64,000 nt of DNA from Pedobacter yulinensis (GTDB lineage Bacteria > Bacteroidota > Bacteroidia > Sphingobacteriales > Sphingobacteriaceae), in NCBI RefSeq assembly GCF_003029735.1, contig NZ_KZ686272.1:1-64000 (forward strand), read 5' to 3'. The position numbers and the translations under genes are program-made. The notes below the pieces were generated by a model. That model ran no database searches. It saw only the letters and a list, made by a program, of their open reading frames with translations, and had not been told where the DNA came from. Shown one piece after another: positions 62,556-64,000 of this stretch. Position 1 is the first letter of the stretch. Each line of letters starts with the position of its first letter.

Positions 62556-62803
62556 GGATAAGTCCTTTCAATGTGCTGGCCGCTGCGGTCGTTGTGTTTG
62601 CCGGCTGGAGCTTGTTTTCGGGCGGCGGCGTCGAATTCAGCATCTGGCGGGCCCTGCTGCTGATTGTGCTGCTTTTCATTTTTTTTGTCGTCGACCTGGT
62701 CTTCAGGCAGCGGCTCCGCTCGTCAAAAAGATTGTGGATTATTGAAATTACATTGATAATTTTGGCGGTCATATTTATTCTCATATTTAACGCCGGCTGG
62801 TAG
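62552..62803 (+). CDS. Small membrane protein of unknown function
   Basis: An 83-aa protein with three hydrophobic segments (about 7-24, 31-51 and 62-80) and a short basic loop (RQRLRSSKR). I recognise no family. It begins at the ATGA overlap with the helicase stop, so translation is coupled, and gldC starts 13 bp after its stop. The hydrophobic content is far above chance for a random frame. Confidence 0.75.
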   Translation: MRISPFNVLAAAVVVFAGWSLFSGGGVEFSIWRALLLIVLLFIFFVVDLVFRQRLRSSKRLWIIEITLIILAVIFILIFNAGW

Positions 62804-62816
62804 CCGGCTCAACGCA

Positions 62817-63149
62817 ATGAAAACAGCAGAAGTAAAGGTAACCGTCGAACTTGACGCGCAGAACCTTCCGGAAACGATTACCTGGGAGAGCACAGACGCC
62901 AAAACAAATGATAAAGTGCCGGTTAAGGCCATGTTCATGGCCCTGTGGGATCATAATTATAAAAATTCCATGCGTCTTGACCTGTGGACGAAAGACATGC
63001 CGGTCGATGAAATGAAGCGTTTTTTCTACGAAACGCTGCAAACCCTTGGTGACAGCTTTCTGAAGGCCACCGGCGAAAAAAATATTGTTGAAGACTTGCG
63101 CGATTATTGTGCGCACTTTGCCGATAAAATGAATATTGAGCAAAAATAA
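62817..63149 (+). CDS. gldC: Gliding motility protein GldC
   Basis: A 110-aa cytoplasmic protein that matches GldC of Flavobacterium: KVTVELDAQNLPETITWESTDA, VKAMFMALWDHNYKNSMRLDLWTKDMPVDEMKRFF and the C-terminal LRDYCAHFADKMNIEQK. GldC is not a core T9SS part and occurs in non-motile Bacteroidota too, so it does not prove gliding. It follows the small membrane gene by 13 bp and is 4 bp before the next gene. Confidence 0.93.
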   Translation: MKTAEVKVTVELDAQNLPETITWESTDAKTNDKVPVKAMFMALWDHNYKNSMRLDLWTKDMPVDEMKRFFYETLQTLGDSFLKATGEKNIVEDLRDYCAHFADKMNIEQK

Positions 63150-63153
63150 GCCT

Positions 63154-63579
63154 ATGCTGACCTTAAATAAATTTCGCGCTTTTATGGGCCTGATCCTATG
63201 TCTGATTGCCGGATTTTGCCCTTTCCTGAAAGTCCCGATCAAGGGAAACTGGAACCTGTACCAATCCGACCCCAGGCTTTTCCTGATCACGTACACGATT
63301 ATAGCCCTTGGCGTGATCGCGCTCTTTGTCAGGAAAGCAGGCTTTTTCAAGTTCACAGCCTGGGTTCACCTGATCTGGTTTGTTCTGGCGGCGGCAGCCG
63401 TCTGGTTTAAATCGAACAACTACTTCAATTTCGGTATTGCAGACCGGTTGCTTGCCAAAACCATTCATTACCAATGGGGCTGGATCGTCTGGCTGGTTGG
63501 GGTGTTGTTCCTGATTATGAGTGTGCAACGCGGCAGGAACCTTGGCAATAAAGTACCGCCTGAAATGCCCAGGGTATAG
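63154..63579 (+). CDS. Four-helix membrane protein of unknown function
   Basis: A 141-aa protein with about four transmembrane segments (MGLILCLIAGFCPFL, LFLITYTIIALGVIALFV, FTAWVHLIWFVLAAAAVWF and WGWIVWLVGVLFLIMSV). I know no family name. The start at 63154 avoids overlap with gldC; 63136 (overlap of 14 bp) is the other in-frame choice. It ends 15 bp before the convergent ogt gene. Confidence 0.78.
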   Translation: MLTLNKFRAFMGLILCLIAGFCPFLKVPIKGNWNLYQSDPRLFLITYTIIALGVIALFVRKAGFFKFTAWVHLIWFVLAAAAVWFKSNNYFNFGIADRLLAKTIHYQWGWIVWLVGVLFLIMSVQRGRNLGNKVPPEMPRV

Positions 63580-63594
63580 CCGCCGGGTACGTGT

Positions 63595-64000
63595 TTAAAA
63601 TTTTAACGCGGCCTGACCGGTTTGAGCCGTATCCCGTTCGTGCTGCAGCAGCCATTTTTTGCGCCATAGCCCTGCCGCAAAGCCAACGAGTTTTCCATCA
63701 CTTCCAATAACCCGGTGGCAGGGTACTGCAATGATGACATTGTTCTTTCCGTTAGCAGCGGCCATAGCCCGGATGGCCAGCGGCCGTTCTGCAGCAAAGC
63801 TGGCGTATGACAGGGTTTGGGCATACGGAATAGCCAGCAACTGTTTCCAGACCTCTTTCTGGAAACCTGTACCCGGCTGGTCGACCGGGAAACTGAAACT
63901 GCGCAGTGTGCCGTCGAAATAGGCATTAAACTCTTTCGCAGCCAGTTCGGATAAGGAATTGGATACAAAACCGTCGAGGTTGTGCGGTTCGAAGCTGGCC
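63595..64000 (-). CDS. ogt: Methylated-DNA-protein-cysteine methyltransferase, 5' end beyond window
   Basis: The C-terminal 134 codons of an Ogt/MGMT repair protein. On the minus strand the frame is open from the window edge through FDGTLRSFSFPVDQPGTGFQKEVWKQLLAIPY to the active-site VPCHRVIG (the Cys that accepts the methyl group) and the GFAAGLWRKKWLLQHE end. The N-terminal part is missing only because the window stops; there is no frameshift. It repairs O6-methylguanine in a suicidal transfer. Confidence 0.93.
   Translation of the reverse strand, partial: ASFEPHNLDGFVSNSLSELAAKEFNAYFDGTLRSFSFPVDQPGTGFQKEVWKQLLAIPYAQTLSYASFAAERPLAIRAMAAANGKNNVIIAVPCHRVIGSDGKLVGFAAGLWRKKWLLQHERDTAQTGQAALKF

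Noticed and set aside
63595..64000. Possible frameshift in ogt because only the last 82 codons begin with ATG
   Set aside because: The same minus-strand frame stays open to the window edge and encodes the normal upstream Ogt sequence, so the gene is simply cut by the window.

Overview
The window is chromosomal DNA from a Bacteroidota bacterium, most likely of the Sphingobacteriaceae (Pedobacter/Mucilaginibacter type). This rests on gene content (GldC, DUF4783, DUF4397, DUF3810, DUF1080, many signal-peptide beta-barrels, S1-type rpsA, IcmF, HU/SPOR protein in a Ton operon) and on repeated Bacteroidota promoter -7 elements of the form TAnnTTTG(C). Species level is inference. It opens with the 3' end of a 5S rRNA and its terminator, so an rRNA operon lies to the left. 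It closes inside an ogt gene that runs off the right edge.

Layout. 0.3-9 kb: acyl-ACP desaturase, a DUF1080 protein behind the fused mutase IcmF, an alkaline-phosphatase-superfamily hydrolase and FolC. 8.7-16.8 kb: a minus-strand Ton/Tol-like operon (TPR protein, outer-membrane barrel, HU/SPOR protein, ExbB, ExbD, TonB) that probably couples proton motive force to the outer envelope. 16.9-19 kb: pyrR-pyrB and a secreted VOC protein. 19.4-27.1 kb: a tight minus-strand type VI secretion accessory island (VgrG, DUF2931 protein, Tle1-like lipase, unrecognised protein, PAAR-like DUF4280 protein with a C-terminal domain, secreted protein). This is the main accessory region and the best candidate for something undescribed. 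27.3-31.5 kb: NTP pyrophosphohydrolase, aminotransferase IV, P1 peptidase, GH20 hexosaminidase. 31.6-42.4 kb: rpsA, DUF1080 lipoprotein, cmk, arfB, LpxR-like protein, lon, TPR protein, lipoprotein and gpmI. 42.4-47.1 kb: DUF4783, nadC, plsY, M48 lipoprotein peptidase and glyS. 47.2-54.5 kb: GDPD, three small outer-membrane barrels, dnaN, two tandem DUF4397 proteins, DedA and a zinc-phospholipase-like protein. 54.5-64 kb: hscA, a TetR/small protein/MFS unit, DUF3810 and pyrC, a DEAD-box helicase with two small genes including gldC, a membrane protein and partial ogt.

Regulation. Exact TAnnTTTG -7 elements lie in front of many genes. At several of them (cmk, arfB, gpmI, GDPD, hscA, pyrC, DEAD helicase) only 3-5 nt separate the element from the start codon, which predicts almost leaderless mRNAs. 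By contrast rpsA has a short leader with a 5' hairpin followed by a strong Shine-Dalgarno sequence. No CRISPR array, tRNA, insertion sequence or phage gene was recognised.
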